Below, one piece after another: positions 42,594 through 51,746 of a stretch of DNA of 64,000 bases. The DNA is from Leeuwenhoekiella palythoae. GTDB lineage: Bacteria; Bacteroidota; Bacteroidia; Flavobacteriales; Flavobacteriaceae. The DNA lies in assembly GCF_900130045.1 (NCBI RefSeq), contig NZ_FQXT01000002.1:800116-864115 (forward strand). Reading direction: 5' to 3'. The number at the start of each line of letters is the position of its first letter. Position 1 is the stretch's first letter. Made by a program: the position numbers and the translations under genes. A model generated the notes under the pieces. It had not been told where the DNA came from and ran no database searches. It was given only the letters and a program-made list of their open reading frames with translations.

Positions 42594-45227
42594 TTAGTTG
42601 AGGTCGAGGGTTTGTTTTGGTACATTCCACCCTTCGATCTCAATTTTTGCGTCAGTATTTTTAAGTTGATCAAAGCTCAGGGTGATTTTCTTTTCATCGC
42701 CGGGGGTTACAGATACATAGTTGTCACTAAAAAATGTGGGTAGTAAGCGCTCGCCGGTTTTAGCATCGATCAACGAAATTCTGTTAAAAAATGCCACCGG
42801 AAATTCTTCAGCAGCGGTTAGCGTTAATTCAATTTCAGTAGCTGAGATTTTCTTTGCTTTAGCTGAAAGTTGCGCCTTGTCCATACTTTGTAATCCGGAA
42901 TAAGTTCCGCTAGCATCAGGCAGCCAGTAAAAATTATCACTCACCAATTCCTGGTCTACATCAAGCAATTGAACTGATAAAAACATCCCCTCTTCAGCCC
43001 CAAGTACTTTAATATAACGCGCTATAGACATAATTTGACGCACGCTTGAAGGCTCAATGTAATTAAAAACTTGCGTGATCATTTTGCTGTTGCCTTCCAT
43101 ATCATAGGCAGTTAAACGCAGCATAAGATCGTGCTGTTGCACAAACGAGTTGTTGACGATCATTATGTTTTGCTCAACAGGATCATACATCGCGTGTACA
43201 GGTTCGCTCCCGCTACGTAAACCATATAAACAAGCGTTAGGATCCAGATAATAATCATACATCTGACCGCGTAAGGCAGTCCACGGGTTTTGGGTTTTCC
43301 AGATGATCACACCGGTATACCAATCCCACATATGAGAAGAAAAGCCTTCCATTAAACCGCGATATTGGTTGTAATTTACCAGTTGCGCTTTGGTGGCAAA
43401 ATCATCCATATCTTTCGGACTTCCGTACGGTTCCATAGCGTCGCCATAATCTATGTATTTATGGTAGCTCCATACTTCGTCTTCCACTTTTTCGGTACCT
43501 TCTAATTCCTGCGGAATCACTTGATGATCTTCCGGTAAAAAGCGTTTTAAAGAGACCGCGTCACCGGTTCCTACCGAGCCTACTTCAGAATTAAAAGGCC
43601 ACGTGCGCTCACCCCAGAAGGTGTTGATGTTTTGAATGCCGTAGGGTCCATCGCCGTTTCCGCCTTTAAAATTGTACGACATTTCATCAGAATTTGAGTA
43701 GTCTATAAACCAACGGGTATTGTCGTATTTTGGCAAGATTGAATCTTTAAGCGCGCTTAAAATATCGGCTGGCGGAGTGATCTCATTACCGCCACACCAG
43801 ATCGCCAATGAAGCGTAATTGCGGAGCATTTTGATAGCATCTGCAGCCGACTCGATAAACAAATTATGATCGTCAGGATATTGTCTGCGCGTCCACTGAT
43901 CTTCTTTTTTCATAGGGTCAACCCAGCGCCCGTTGCAGTCGCCAGACATCCAGAAATCCTGAATCACCAGCAAGCCGTATTTGTCGCAAGCCTCATAAAA
44001 TTCAGGACGCTCCGGCAAAGCTCCCCCCCAAATTCTGATCAGGTTTAAGTTCATATCTCTATGAAAACGAATCTCTGCATCATAACGTTCTTCAGAAAAC
44101 CGAAGCATCGCATCTGAAATGATCCAGTTACCTCCTTTAATAAAGATTTTTTGTCCATTGACGGCGATCTCTTTACTGCGGGTATGCGCATTCCAGCTCG
44201 TTTGTATTTCACGTACCCCAAATTGTAAGTGTTCGCTATCAGAAACTTGATCTGCGACAACAAATTCAAGATTTAAATCGTACAAGTTTTGAGCGCCATA
44301 ACCACTGGGCCACCACAATTTTGGGTTTTCTAAACTGAAATCAGGAAGTGCGATTTCTTTAGTTTCTTTCGCGGAAAGCGTTACCGGTGTCTTAATAGTT
44401 TTACCGTTGAGTTGGTATTGTAATGTCCCGCTTACCGGTGTGTTTTGTGTGTTTTGCAATTCGGCTGAAACTTGTAGTGTAGCAGGTTCTTGCGTTTCGC
44501 CCGGCAAGCGTTTTCCGGGAACCAAAGTCACAATATGTGGATTCTTAAGGTTTACCGATTTTGTTTTTTCGATAAACACTTTATCCCAAATCCCGGTGTT
44601 ACGATCCCGTACCGGTTGAATCCAGTCCCAGCCGGCGGTGTATTGCAGCGCTACACCTTTAGCAATGGTTCCGTCGCCACCTTGACCTCCGTTAGGATTG
44701 CCCACTTCATCTGCCGGATGTACTAAAACAGCAAGTCTGTTTTTGCCGCTTTTATTGAGAAGGGAAGTGATATTAAATTCCCTACGCAGATACATTCCTT
44801 TAAAGGGCGTTTGATTTACTTTCTTACCATTTAAATATACATCAGCGCTGTAGTTGATTCCTCTGAATTTTAACCAGACTTGTTCGCCCGGAGCTGCGGT
44901 TTCCTCAAAATCTTTAGTGAACCAGTAGGTGTAATATTCCCGTTCGGTATCATAAATATCCTTGATCTTGTTGTTGTTCATTCCGTAGAACGGATCAGGA
45001 ACTTTTTCATTATTAAGCAACGTAGTTAGCACTGTTCCCGGAACGGTCGCAGGCATCCATCTTTTTAGCTTAAAATCAGGTTGGGAGATTGTGTTGCCGT
45101 TTTCTTTGGTATCGCTGATAGGATTGCAAAACCAATCTGTATTCAATTCATAGCGCTCTTGAGCACTTAAAACTTGAATACTTAAAAGGCATAGAAAACA
45201 GGAAAAATACAGAAAGTTACGTCTCAT
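42594..45227 (-). CDS. GH2-family glycoside hydrolase, beta-mannosidase / exo-beta-glucosaminidase-like
   Basis: This ~877-residue secreted enzyme (signal peptide near LSAQ) has an N-terminal GH2 sugar-binding sandwich domain, an immunoglobulin-like domain, and a TIM barrel with the acid/base site in IWCGGNEITPP and the nucleophile region FNSEVGSVG. The Trp-Cys-Gly-Gly-Asn-Glu variant and C-terminal extra beta domains match the beta-mannosidase and exo-beta-D-glucosaminidase branch, not beta-galactosidase. Cleaving the core beta-mannose of N-glycans would suit the neighbouring operon. ATG 45227 is chosen because the signal peptide begins there; an earlier in-frame ATG at 45266 adds a hydrophilic leader. 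Confidence 0.88.
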   Translation of the reverse strand: MRRNFLYFSCFLCLLSIQVLSAQERYELNTDWFCNPISDTKENGNTISQPDFKLKRWMPATVPGTVLTTLLNNEKVPDPFYGMNNNKIKDIYDTEREYYTYWFTKDFEETAAPGEQVWLKFRGINYSADVYLNGKKVNQTPFKGMYLRREFNITSLLNKSGKNRLAVLVHPADEVGNPNGGQGGDGTIAKGVALQYTAGWDWIQPVRDRNTGIWDKVFIEKTKSVNLKNPHIVTLVPGKRLPGETQEPATLQVSAELQNTQNTPVSGTLQYQLNGKTIKTPVTLSAKETKEIALPDFSLENPKLWWPSGYGAQNLYDLNLEFVVADQVSDSEHLQFGVREIQTSWNAHTRSKEIAVNGQKIFIKGGNWIISDAMLRFSEERYDAEIRFHRDMNLNLIRIWGGALPERPEFYEACDKYGLLVIQDFWMSGDCNGRWVDPMKKEDQWTRRQYPDDHNLFIESAADAIKMLRNYASLAIWCGGNEITPPADILSALKDSILPKYDNTRWFIDYSNSDEMSYNFKGGNGDGPYGIQNINTFWGERTWPFNSEVGSVGTGDAVSLKRFLPEDHQVIPQELEGTEKVEDEVWSYHKYIDYGDAMEPYGSPKDMDDFATKAQLVNYNQYRGLMEGFSSHMWDWYTGVIIWKTQNPWTALRGQMYDYYLDPNACLYGLRSGSEPVHAMYDPVEQNIMIVNNSFVQQHDLMLRLTAYDMEGNSKMITQVFNYIEPSSVRQIMSIARYIKVLGAEEGMFLSVQLLDVDQELVSDNFYWLPDASGTYSGLQSMDKAQLSAKAKKISATEIELTLTAAEEFPVAFFNRISLIDAKTGERLLPTFFSDNYVSVTPGDEKKITLSFDQLKNTDAKIEIEGWNVPKQTLDLN

Positions 45228-45318
45228 GGGATGGTTGATTAGGATGCTGTAAATATTATAAAGCATCTTAAAACCTGAGAACTAATTCGACTAATAGCGC
45301 TTTTTGGCTAATAAATGG

Positions 45319-45332
45319 AAACGAAATCGTTT
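45319..45332. promoter_or_regulatory. Operator-like palindrome upstream of the GH2 gene
   Basis: AAACGA and TCGTTT with a 2-base centre form a perfect 14-base site 92 bases before the GH2 ATG, reminiscent of LacI-type operators. No LacI-family gene is in the window. Confidence 0.35.
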
Positions 45333-45369
45333 AAAATATGAGAAATAAGCAATTTCTGATTTTGGTCTT

Positions 45370-46254
45370 CTAAAACAAATGCTCTTTAAAAAAGGCTATT
45401 GTACGTTCCCAAGCCAGTTCAGCGGCTGCTTTGTCATAGCGTGGTGTGGTATTGTTATGAAAACCGTGATTTACATCAGGATATAAGAACATCCCATATT
45501 CTTTGTTGTGCTCTTTCAGTTTGGCTTCATAGTCTGGCCAACCGGCATTAATGCGCTCGTCTAGCCCGGCATACTGTAGCAAAAGCGGGGCTTGAATTTG
45601 ATCAATATCTTCTGTAGGTTGACCGCCGTAAAAAGGCACCGAAGCTTTTAAAGTAGGCACTTTTACCGCCATCATATTAGAGATAGAACCGCCAAAACAA
45701 AAACCTACCACACCGACGTTTCCGTTGCAATCCTCGTGATTCATCAGGTACTCATAAGCCGCAATAAAATCTTCAAGCATCTCTTTGCTGTCTCTTTTGC
45801 GCTGCATCGCACGACCGTCATCATCATTGCCGGGATAGCCACCAAGCGGACTCAAAGCATCAGGTGCGATGGTTATAAATCCCTCTAGTGCGGCGATGCG
45901 GGCGGTATCTTCGATATACGGATTTAGACCGCGGTTTTCGTGCACAACTACAATTCCGCCTAATTTTTCAGTAGTGTTTTTAGGTTTAGAAAGCAGGGCT
46001 TTAATTTCCCCGCCGCCTTTTGGTGAATTGTAAGTAATGAATTTAGAATCCAGATTAGGGTCGTCAGCAGCGATGCGTCTGGTGGTTTCATAATCAGGCA
46101 TCAAAAAACTCAGTAAGGCAGGCACCGTGATGCTTCCTACGGCAAACATAGAAAGCCGTTCAACAAATTCTCTTCGCTCTAATTTATTGTGTGCATAAGC
46201 ATCATAAAGGTCAAAAACTTCTTGTTTAATGTCTTCTTTCTGTAGTTTTTTCAT
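45370..46254 (-). CDS. Dienelactone hydrolase family protein with N-terminal extension
   Basis: This 294-residue alpha/beta-hydrolase has the cysteine nucleophile in VGFCFGGSISN, catalytic Asp in YAGLDERINAG and His in PDVNHGFHNNT, the arrangement of dienelactone hydrolases. The N-terminal ~60 residues contain an alpha-helical stretch with ERREFVERLSMFAVGSITVPAL, a twin-arginine-like export signal without the classical RR pair. It may therefore be periplasmic. The substrate is not clear; it is next to a glycan locus but has no obvious step there. It starts 11 bases after the coiled-coil protein gene. Confidence 0.85.
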   Translation of the reverse strand: MKKLQKEDIKQEVFDLYDAYAHNKLERREFVERLSMFAVGSITVPALLSFLMPDYETTRRIAADDPNLDSKFITYNSPKGGGEIKALLSKPKNTTEKLGGIVVVHENRGLNPYIEDTARIAALEGFITIAPDALSPLGGYPGNDDDGRAMQRKRDSKEMLEDFIAAYEYLMNHEDCNGNVGVVGFCFGGSISNMMAVKVPTLKASVPFYGGQPTEDIDQIQAPLLLQYAGLDERINAGWPDYEAKLKEHNKEYGMFLYPDVNHGFHNNTTPRYDKAAAELAWERTIAFFKEHLF

Positions 46255-46265
46255 AGCCAGATTGT

Positions 46266-47447
46266 TTATTGTGTGATATACATTACCGCAGAATCTTCGA
46301 TATATTTTGAAGGATTAAACACTGCATTGAAGTTAGAATCTACCTGATCAATACTGCTCTCCAGATCTCTTAGTTTGGTTCTGAACTCTTCGGCAAAACT
46401 GTCGTTTTTAGAAAAATGCGTGATCAGCTCTTGATATTTGCCAATATTGCTTTTCATACGCAGGGTAAGTTGGCCAAAGCGTTGACGCAACGACTGCGTT
46501 TTTACCATAAAACGCTCTACTTCGGTTAGCCAGTCTTTATTGCCTTGCTTTTCCCATTCAGAGATTTTGTTATTGATAGATTTTCTGAATTTATTTTTAA
46601 GGGTTTCACGCTCGCTGTCTAGAGTCGCGTTCTGATACTGAGCTACCGCGCTCATATCTAGGCCGTAATATTTGGCTTGCTCTTCAAGTAAGCGGTTGTA
46701 TTCATTTTCAAGCTTATTAAGCTCCTCGTTGATGCTTTTCCACTCGTTGTCTATAATGCTTTGTTGCTGGCTGAATTGACTTGCCGTGTTGAGCACGTTG
46801 AGCATTTCTGGAGTTTTATCACGTAAGTCTCTGCCTGTTCCGCCCACAATTTCCATTGCTGAAGTGATTCCGGTAGAAAACGTCTGAAAAAGCGATCCGT
46901 AAAGCGGTACATTACTAGCCGGTTCGTTGAGCACGGTAATACTTTTGTTGATCAGATCTAGCCAATTGTCTTTACCTTTTTTGCGCTCATACCATTCTTG
47001 ATATTCTTTAAACCATGCTTCATAGGCCGGATAATTCATTGGGTTATTGATCGCCGCGATCTTGCTGAAAAATTCCTGAGAAGACAGTAACAGGTTACTG
47101 GGTTTTATATCGCGATGAATGCTCATCAATTCGGTAAAGGCCAATTGACCATTCAGTTTTAGCTGAATTTTTCTTGAATTCTCAAGTAGAGTAATTCGGT
47201 TTTCCTGTTTAGAAATGATACTGTCTAAACTTCCCAGACGTTGACTGGTGCGGTTAGGGTTGAGGTCAGAAAACTCGCCTTGAAGCGATTTCAGTTTAAT
47301 CGCATTATCTTCTAATTGCTTGTTAAGGTTAAGCAGTAACGAATCGCGCTCTTTTATAATTTGTAACGAAACTTGATCTTGTGCCTGCACGCCAAGCGCT
47401 GAAAATGTGCAGACTAGAATTAGATATAGTTTATTAAGGTTATTCAT
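46266..47447 (-). CDS. Secreted coiled-coil protein of unknown function
   Basis: This ~393-residue protein has a signal peptide (cleavage near VQAQ) and two long coiled-coil regions (about residues 20-90 and 205-285, with heptads such as LNKLENEYNRLLEEQ) joined by a helical domain. No named family is recognised. ATG 47447 is selected because the signal peptide starts there; the reading frame is open for seven codons more upstream. It is the gene between the LytTR regulator gene and the dienelactone hydrolase gene and may be regulated by that pair. Possibly an envelope structural or adaptor protein. Confidence 0.65.
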   Translation of the reverse strand: MNNLNKLYLILVCTFSALGVQAQDQVSLQIIKERDSLLLNLNKQLEDNAIKLKSLQGEFSDLNPNRTSQRLGSLDSIISKQENRITLLENSRKIQLKLNGQLAFTELMSIHRDIKPSNLLLSSQEFFSKIAAINNPMNYPAYEAWFKEYQEWYERKKGKDNWLDLINKSITVLNEPASNVPLYGSLFQTFSTGITSAMEIVGGTGRDLRDKTPEMLNVLNTASQFSQQQSIIDNEWKSINEELNKLENEYNRLLEEQAKYYGLDMSAVAQYQNATLDSERETLKNKFRKSINNKISEWEKQGNKDWLTEVERFMVKTQSLRQRFGQLTLRMKSNIGKYQELITHFSKNDSFAEEFRTKLRDLESSIDQVDSNFNAVFNPSKYIEDSAVMYITQ

Positions 47448-47465
47448 ACGGTTAAAGTTTAAAAC

Positions 47466-47473
47466 CAAAAATA
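47466..47473 (-). promoter_or_regulatory. Candidate -7 promoter element for the coiled-coil protein gene
   Basis: The minus strand reads TATTTTTG, an exact TAnnTTTG match 19 bases before the ATG at 47447. A short inverted repeat, ATGTTAA (47494-47500) and TTAACAT (47506-47512), lies just upstream and could be a regulator site. Confidence 0.4.
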
Positions 47474-47558
47474 GCGAAATAACCCTTGGCAGAATGTTAA
47501 CTATTTTAACATCCTAAAACCTTTGAATTCTTTGCTTTAGCTTTAAAACTTTAACAAT

Positions 47559-48266
47559 TTAATTGCCAGACTGATTGCGAAGTATGGCATTTTTTGCGTC
47601 TTCTAAATAATTACGACCTATGGTATAACGCTTGTTTGCAATCTCAACACTGTTGCCTTCAACGGCATCAACTTTATTGATATTGGCGGTGTAGGAGCGG
47701 TGAATACGCACAAACTGAGTGCTAGGTAATTCGCCAGTAAAACTTCCCAAGGTTTGATGGACCACGTAGTTGCCATTTAGGGTAATTATCTTGATATAAT
47801 CTTTGAGACTTTCTACTAGAAGAATGTCGTCAAGGTATACTTTTTTCATCTTCTTCTTATCAACCTTAACAAAGATCGATTCGTTTTCCGTAATGCTTTT
47901 AGGAGCCTCCTGAGTTTTTGCGATCGCCTTATTGGTAGCCTTTAAAAAGCGAGGCAAAGAGATGGGTTTTACGAGATAGTCAAGTACTTCAAGTTCAAAA
48001 CCTTCAACGGCGTACTCCTCGTGCGCCGTGGTTATAATCACCATAGGCTTATTGTCTAGGCTTTTTAAAAAGCTTAGTCCGTCAAGTACCGGCATATTGA
48101 TATCTAGAAACAGCAGATCGATCTCAGTGGTGCGTAAGAAGTCTAGGCTCTCGATCGCATTGTCAAATGTTTTAATAATTTCCAGACCTTTAAGTTGTGC
48201 AATATGATTTTTAATCACATTGATGGCTAGGGGTTCATCGTCTATGATCACACATCTTAAACTCAT
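47559..48266 (-). CDS. LytTR-type response regulator
   Basis: This 235-residue protein has a receiver domain (acidic D9/D10, phospho-acceptor D55 in LLFLDINMPVLDG, lysine in LVKP) and a C-terminal LytTR DNA-binding domain (IFVKVDKKKMKKVYLDDIL and FVRIHRSYTANINKVDAVEG). It is coupled to the sensor kinase gene by a 4-base overlap. Such pairs in Bacteroidota often control nearby transport, polysaccharide or envelope genes; here the coiled-coil gene downstream and the divergent glycan operon are the obvious candidates. Confidence 0.95.
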   Translation of the reverse strand: MSLRCVIIDDEPLAINVIKNHIAQLKGLEIIKTFDNAIESLDFLRTTEIDLLFLDINMPVLDGLSFLKSLDNKPMVIITTAHEEYAVEGFELEVLDYLVKPISLPRFLKATNKAIAKTQEAPKSITENESIFVKVDKKKMKKVYLDDILLVESLKDYIKIITLNGNYVVHQTLGSFTGELPSTQFVRIHRSYTANINKVDAVEGNSVEIANKRYTIGRNYLEDAKNAILRNQSGN

Positions 48267-49348
48267 AATAATCTTAATTTTAAATATACTTTATATTCAC
48301 CGTCTTCTTCGTAAATCTTCAGCGCGTAATCTTGAGCGCCGTAGCCCAATTTAAGGCGTTTTTCAACATTTTCGATACCGATTCCGCCGGCATTTGGTAT
48401 TTTGTTTTGCAACTCTTTTTGAGGCAGGGTATTACTCATTCTAAAATATAGAAAAGAACCTTCTATCGTGAGATCGATCGTGATCTTTACCTTGCCAATA
48501 TTTTTACTCGCACCGTGCTTAAAGCCGTTTTCAATAAAATGAATGAGCAGCATGGGAGCAATTTTTTTGCCTTTAGGATTGCCTGTAACCTCAAACTTTA
48601 GATCCAGTTTTTTGTTGTATCTAATCCGCTCCAAGTCGAGATAATTTTGAATAAACTTGATCTCTTTGACCAGAGGCTGTCTTTTTTCTTTGGTCTCATA
48701 CAGTAAATACCGCATCAAGTCAGAAAGTTTCAAGATAGTTTCGGGAGTGCTTTCAGACTTTTCAAGACTTAAAGAATAGATGTTATTTAAAGTATTGAAG
48801 AAAAAATGTGGGGAGATCTGCGAGCGCAAAAAGCGCAGTTCGGTCTCCAGATTTGATTTAGCTAAACTTGCTGCAAGTTGTCTTTCGCGAAGCCAATCTA
48901 TAGTGATCTTAATGGCAGTACCAAAGGAAATCACATACAATTCTCCCAGCATCATCACCACCACATAATTAACACCCAGACTGGTAGTTTCTTCGGGACC
49001 TTCGGGCCATACGTTATTGCTAATCAAGAAATAGGTAAGCTCGTATTTTATGATCACCATTATAAAAATAGCACTGATAAGGCTCAACGTAAAAAGTACA
49101 TATTTACGCTTGTAGATAAACATCGGGATGAGTACATAGATCGTAAAATACGTGAGGCTTATGTGAATGGGAAAGCCTAGAAGATTCGCTTTAAACGAGT
49201 AGAAATAATCATTGTAATAACTTCCCCAACGCAAAAAATTAAACAGGAAATAGACCAACCAAAAAATCACGTGATGCGTCAGGTTAATTTTATAACCCGT
49301 AGTTGCATTAAGCAAGAAGTTATTTTTGAAAGAATTGCGTAGGGGCAT
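48263..49348 (-). CDS. LytS/YehU-type sensor histidine kinase
   Basis: This 361-residue protein has four N-terminal transmembrane helices in about the first 150 residues, then a His_kinase domain with the phospho-acceptor histidine in FLRSQISPHFFFNTLNNIYSL. An HATPase domain follows with LLIHFIENGFKHGASKN as the N-box and GGIGIENVEKRLKLGYG as the G-box. No extracellular sensor domain is evident, so the signal is probably sensed in the membrane. It diverges from the GH92 operon by 141 bases (to the ATG at 49490), which places it to regulate glycan use. Confidence 0.94.
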   Translation of the reverse strand: MPLRNSFKNNFLLNATTGYKINLTHHVIFWLVYFLFNFLRWGSYYNDYFYSFKANLLGFPIHISLTYFTIYVLIPMFIYKRKYVLFTLSLISAIFIMVIIKYELTYFLISNNVWPEGPEETTSLGVNYVVVMMLGELYVISFGTAIKITIDWLRERQLAASLAKSNLETELRFLRSQISPHFFFNTLNNIYSLSLEKSESTPETILKLSDLMRYLLYETKEKRQPLVKEIKFIQNYLDLERIRYNKKLDLKFEVTGNPKGKKIAPMLLIHFIENGFKHGASKNIGKVKITIDLTIEGSFLYFRMSNTLPQKELQNKIPNAGGIGIENVEKRLKLGYGAQDYALKIYEEDGEYKVYLKLRLL

Positions 49349-49489
49349 AAGTCAAAAGTTGGTTTTTAAGCTGTTTAGCTTTTGAGAACTGTCGTTAGTC
49401 TAATAAAAGTCAGAAACGGGGATAATATATCACATATTTATTAAAAATCTTAACAGATTAACCCTTTGCAGGCTAAAAAACGTATTCAA

Positions 49490-51745
49490 ATGTTAAAGAA
49501 ATCCTTTTTCTTAATCGCAATTTTAACCCTTGCTTCGTGTAAGAATGATGCAGAACCACAAACCGAACTTGAAACGGACTTGAATCTTACCGCGCAGGTA
49601 GATCCGTTCATCGGTACCGGCGGCCACGGGCACACGTATCCCGGTGCTACCGTACCTTTCGGGATGGTTCAGGTGAGTCCTGATAACGGTACTAACGGTT
49701 GGGATTGGTGTTCCGGTTATCACTATTCTGATTCTATTGTTTCCGGGTTTAGCAACTTGCATTTAAGCGGAACCGGAATTGGGGATCTTGCTGACATCTT
49801 GTTTATGCCTACTAACAAAGAGGTTGATCTATCAGGAAGTTATGAGAAGCCGGCAGACCGCCCGTATGCCTCGACCTATTCACACAAGCGCGAAAGCGCA
49901 GAACCGGGTTATTATTCGGTTTACCTTGAAGATCCGCAGATTAAAGTAGGGCTTACTGCTACTAAACGCACCGGTTTTCAAAAATACAATTACGAAGGTG
50001 CCGGTGAAGCTTCGGTAGTGTTAGATCTTGGTTTTGCGATCAATTGGGACGCACCAACAGAAACCGCGATCACGATCGAAAATGAAACTACGATTAGCGG
50101 TTACCGCCACAGTACGGGTTGGGCAAAAAATCAAAAAGTGTTTTATGTAGCCCAATTCTCAAAACCTATTGCGCGACATATTTTGGTTGCAGATAAAAAA
50201 GTGGTTGACGCAGATAGTGTAAGCGGAAAAACTACCGCAGCACAGTTTTTCTTCAATATAGATGGAAGCCGCGATGTTACTGTTAAGGTTTCGGTTTCTT
50301 CTGTAAGTGTAGCTAACGCCAAAGAGAATTTTGCTGAAGCTGCCGATGTTGATTTTGAAACTGCAAAAACCGAAGCTAAAAAGATCTGGGAAAAGCAACT
50401 TGAGCATATTGTTGTTGAAACTCCAACCGATTCTTTAAAGACGATTTTTTATTCGGCCTTATATCATACGCAGATCGCTCCGGTAACGTTTAGCGATGTT
50501 AATGGGCAATTCCGTCAGGAAAATGACAGTATCATCGACGCAGATTTTACCGCATATTCTACCTTATCGCTTTGGGATACCTTCCGTGCCGAAAATCCAT
50601 TGTTAAGTCTTTTAGAGCCTGAAAAAACTAGCGATATCATAAACTCCATGCTTACCTATTATGAGGTGCATAAAAGTTTGCCGGTCTGGACGCTCTACGG
50701 AAACGAAACCAACACGATGACGGGTAATCACGCGATTCCGGTTATTGCTGATGCGTACTTTAAAGGGATTAAAGGTTTTGATGCGGAAAAGGCGTATGAG
50801 GCGATGAAAAACACCCAAATGCGTGATGAGCGCGGACTCGAATTCTTAAAAGAATACGGTTATATTCCTTTTGATAAAATTGATGAAAGCGTCACTTTTA
50901 ATTTAGAATACGCGTATAACGACTGGTGCGTTGCGCAAATGGCCAAAGCTTTAGGTCATGAAGAAGATTATCAGTACTTCAACGAGCGTTCTAAGTCGTA
51001 CGAAAAGCTATACGATCCTGAAACCGGCTTTATGCGCGGAAAATCTTCTACAGGACAGTGGCACGAGCCGTTTGATCCTAAGTTCTCGAGACACCGTGAA
51101 AACACAGATTATACCGAAGGTAACGCGTGGCAACACAGCTGGTTTGTGCTTCACGATACTGATAATTTTATTAAACTACACGGCGGCACTGAGCCGTTTA
51201 CCGGAATGCTTGAGCAGCTTTTTACTGAAAGTTCTGAGATCACGGGAGATTTTACTTCTGCAGATATTTCGGGATTAATTGGGCAGTACGCACACGGTAA
51301 TGAGCCAAGTCATCACATTGCTTATTTGTTCAACCGTGCGGGGAAACCCTGGAGAACACAATATTGGATCAACCACATTCTTAAAACACAATACAACACT
51401 ACTCCAAATGGCTTGAGTGGTAATGAAGATGCCGGTCAAATGTCAGCTTGGTATGTGTGGAGTTCTATGGGGTTATATCCTTTTAATCCTGCAAGTGCCG
51501 CTTATGAAATAGGTAGTCCGGTTTATGCAAAATCAACGATCAATCTTCCGTCAGGAAAAACCTTTACTATTACAGCCGAAGGCGTTTCCGAAGAAAATTT
51601 CTACATCCAGTCGGCTACTTTGAATGGCGAGGAATTTAATCAAACCAGCATTACGCACGAGCAGATCACCGCTGGTGGTGAGCTCAAATTAGTAATGGGA
51701 GCAACACCTAACAAATCTTGGGGTGTGACAGCAGACGCAGAATAA
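49490..51745 (+). CDS. GH92 alpha-mannosidase (lipoprotein), copy 1
   Basis: This 751-residue protein begins with a lipoprotein signal peptide (lipobox ASC, ending LASCKND), so it is probably anchored to a membrane. The mature region has the GH92 layout: QVDPFIGTGGHGHTYPGAT, then LWGDTFRAENPL-type TLSLWDTFRAENPL, GNETNTMTGNHAIPVI, AHGNEPSHHIAYLF and SGNEDAGQMSAWYVWSSMG. GH92 enzymes are calcium-dependent, inverting exo-alpha-mannosidases acting on high-mannose N-glycans. ATG 49490 is preferred to TTG 49466, since the signal peptide starts there. It is the first gene of the operon and abuts the symporter gene. Confidence 0.94.
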   Translation: MLKKSFFLIAILTLASCKNDAEPQTELETDLNLTAQVDPFIGTGGHGHTYPGATVPFGMVQVSPDNGTNGWDWCSGYHYSDSIVSGFSNLHLSGTGIGDLADILFMPTNKEVDLSGSYEKPADRPYASTYSHKRESAEPGYYSVYLEDPQIKVGLTATKRTGFQKYNYEGAGEASVVLDLGFAINWDAPTETAITIENETTISGYRHSTGWAKNQKVFYVAQFSKPIARHILVADKKVVDADSVSGKTTAAQFFFNIDGSRDVTVKVSVSSVSVANAKENFAEAADVDFETAKTEAKKIWEKQLEHIVVETPTDSLKTIFYSALYHTQIAPVTFSDVNGQFRQENDSIIDADFTAYSTLSLWDTFRAENPLLSLLEPEKTSDIINSMLTYYEVHKSLPVWTLYGNETNTMTGNHAIPVIADAYFKGIKGFDAEKAYEAMKNTQMRDERGLEFLKEYGYIPFDKIDESVTFNLEYAYNDWCVAQMAKALGHEEDYQYFNERSKSYEKLYDPETGFMRGKSSTGQWHEPFDPKFSRHRENTDYTEGNAWQHSWFVLHDTDNFIKLHGGTEPFTGMLEQLFTESSEITGDFTSADISGLIGQYAHGNEPSHHIAYLFNRAGKPWRTQYWINHILKTQYNTTPNGLSGNEDAGQMSAWYVWSSMGLYPFNPASAAYEIGSPVYAKSTINLPSGKTFTITAEGVSEENFYIQSATLNGEEFNQTSITHEQITAGGELKLVMGATPNKSWGVTADAE

Positions 51746-51746
51746 T

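Noticed and set aside
49466..49489. Upstream TTG extension of the first GH92 gene
   Set aside because: The lipoprotein signal peptide begins at ATG 49490; the extra eight residues would place charged residues before it without need.
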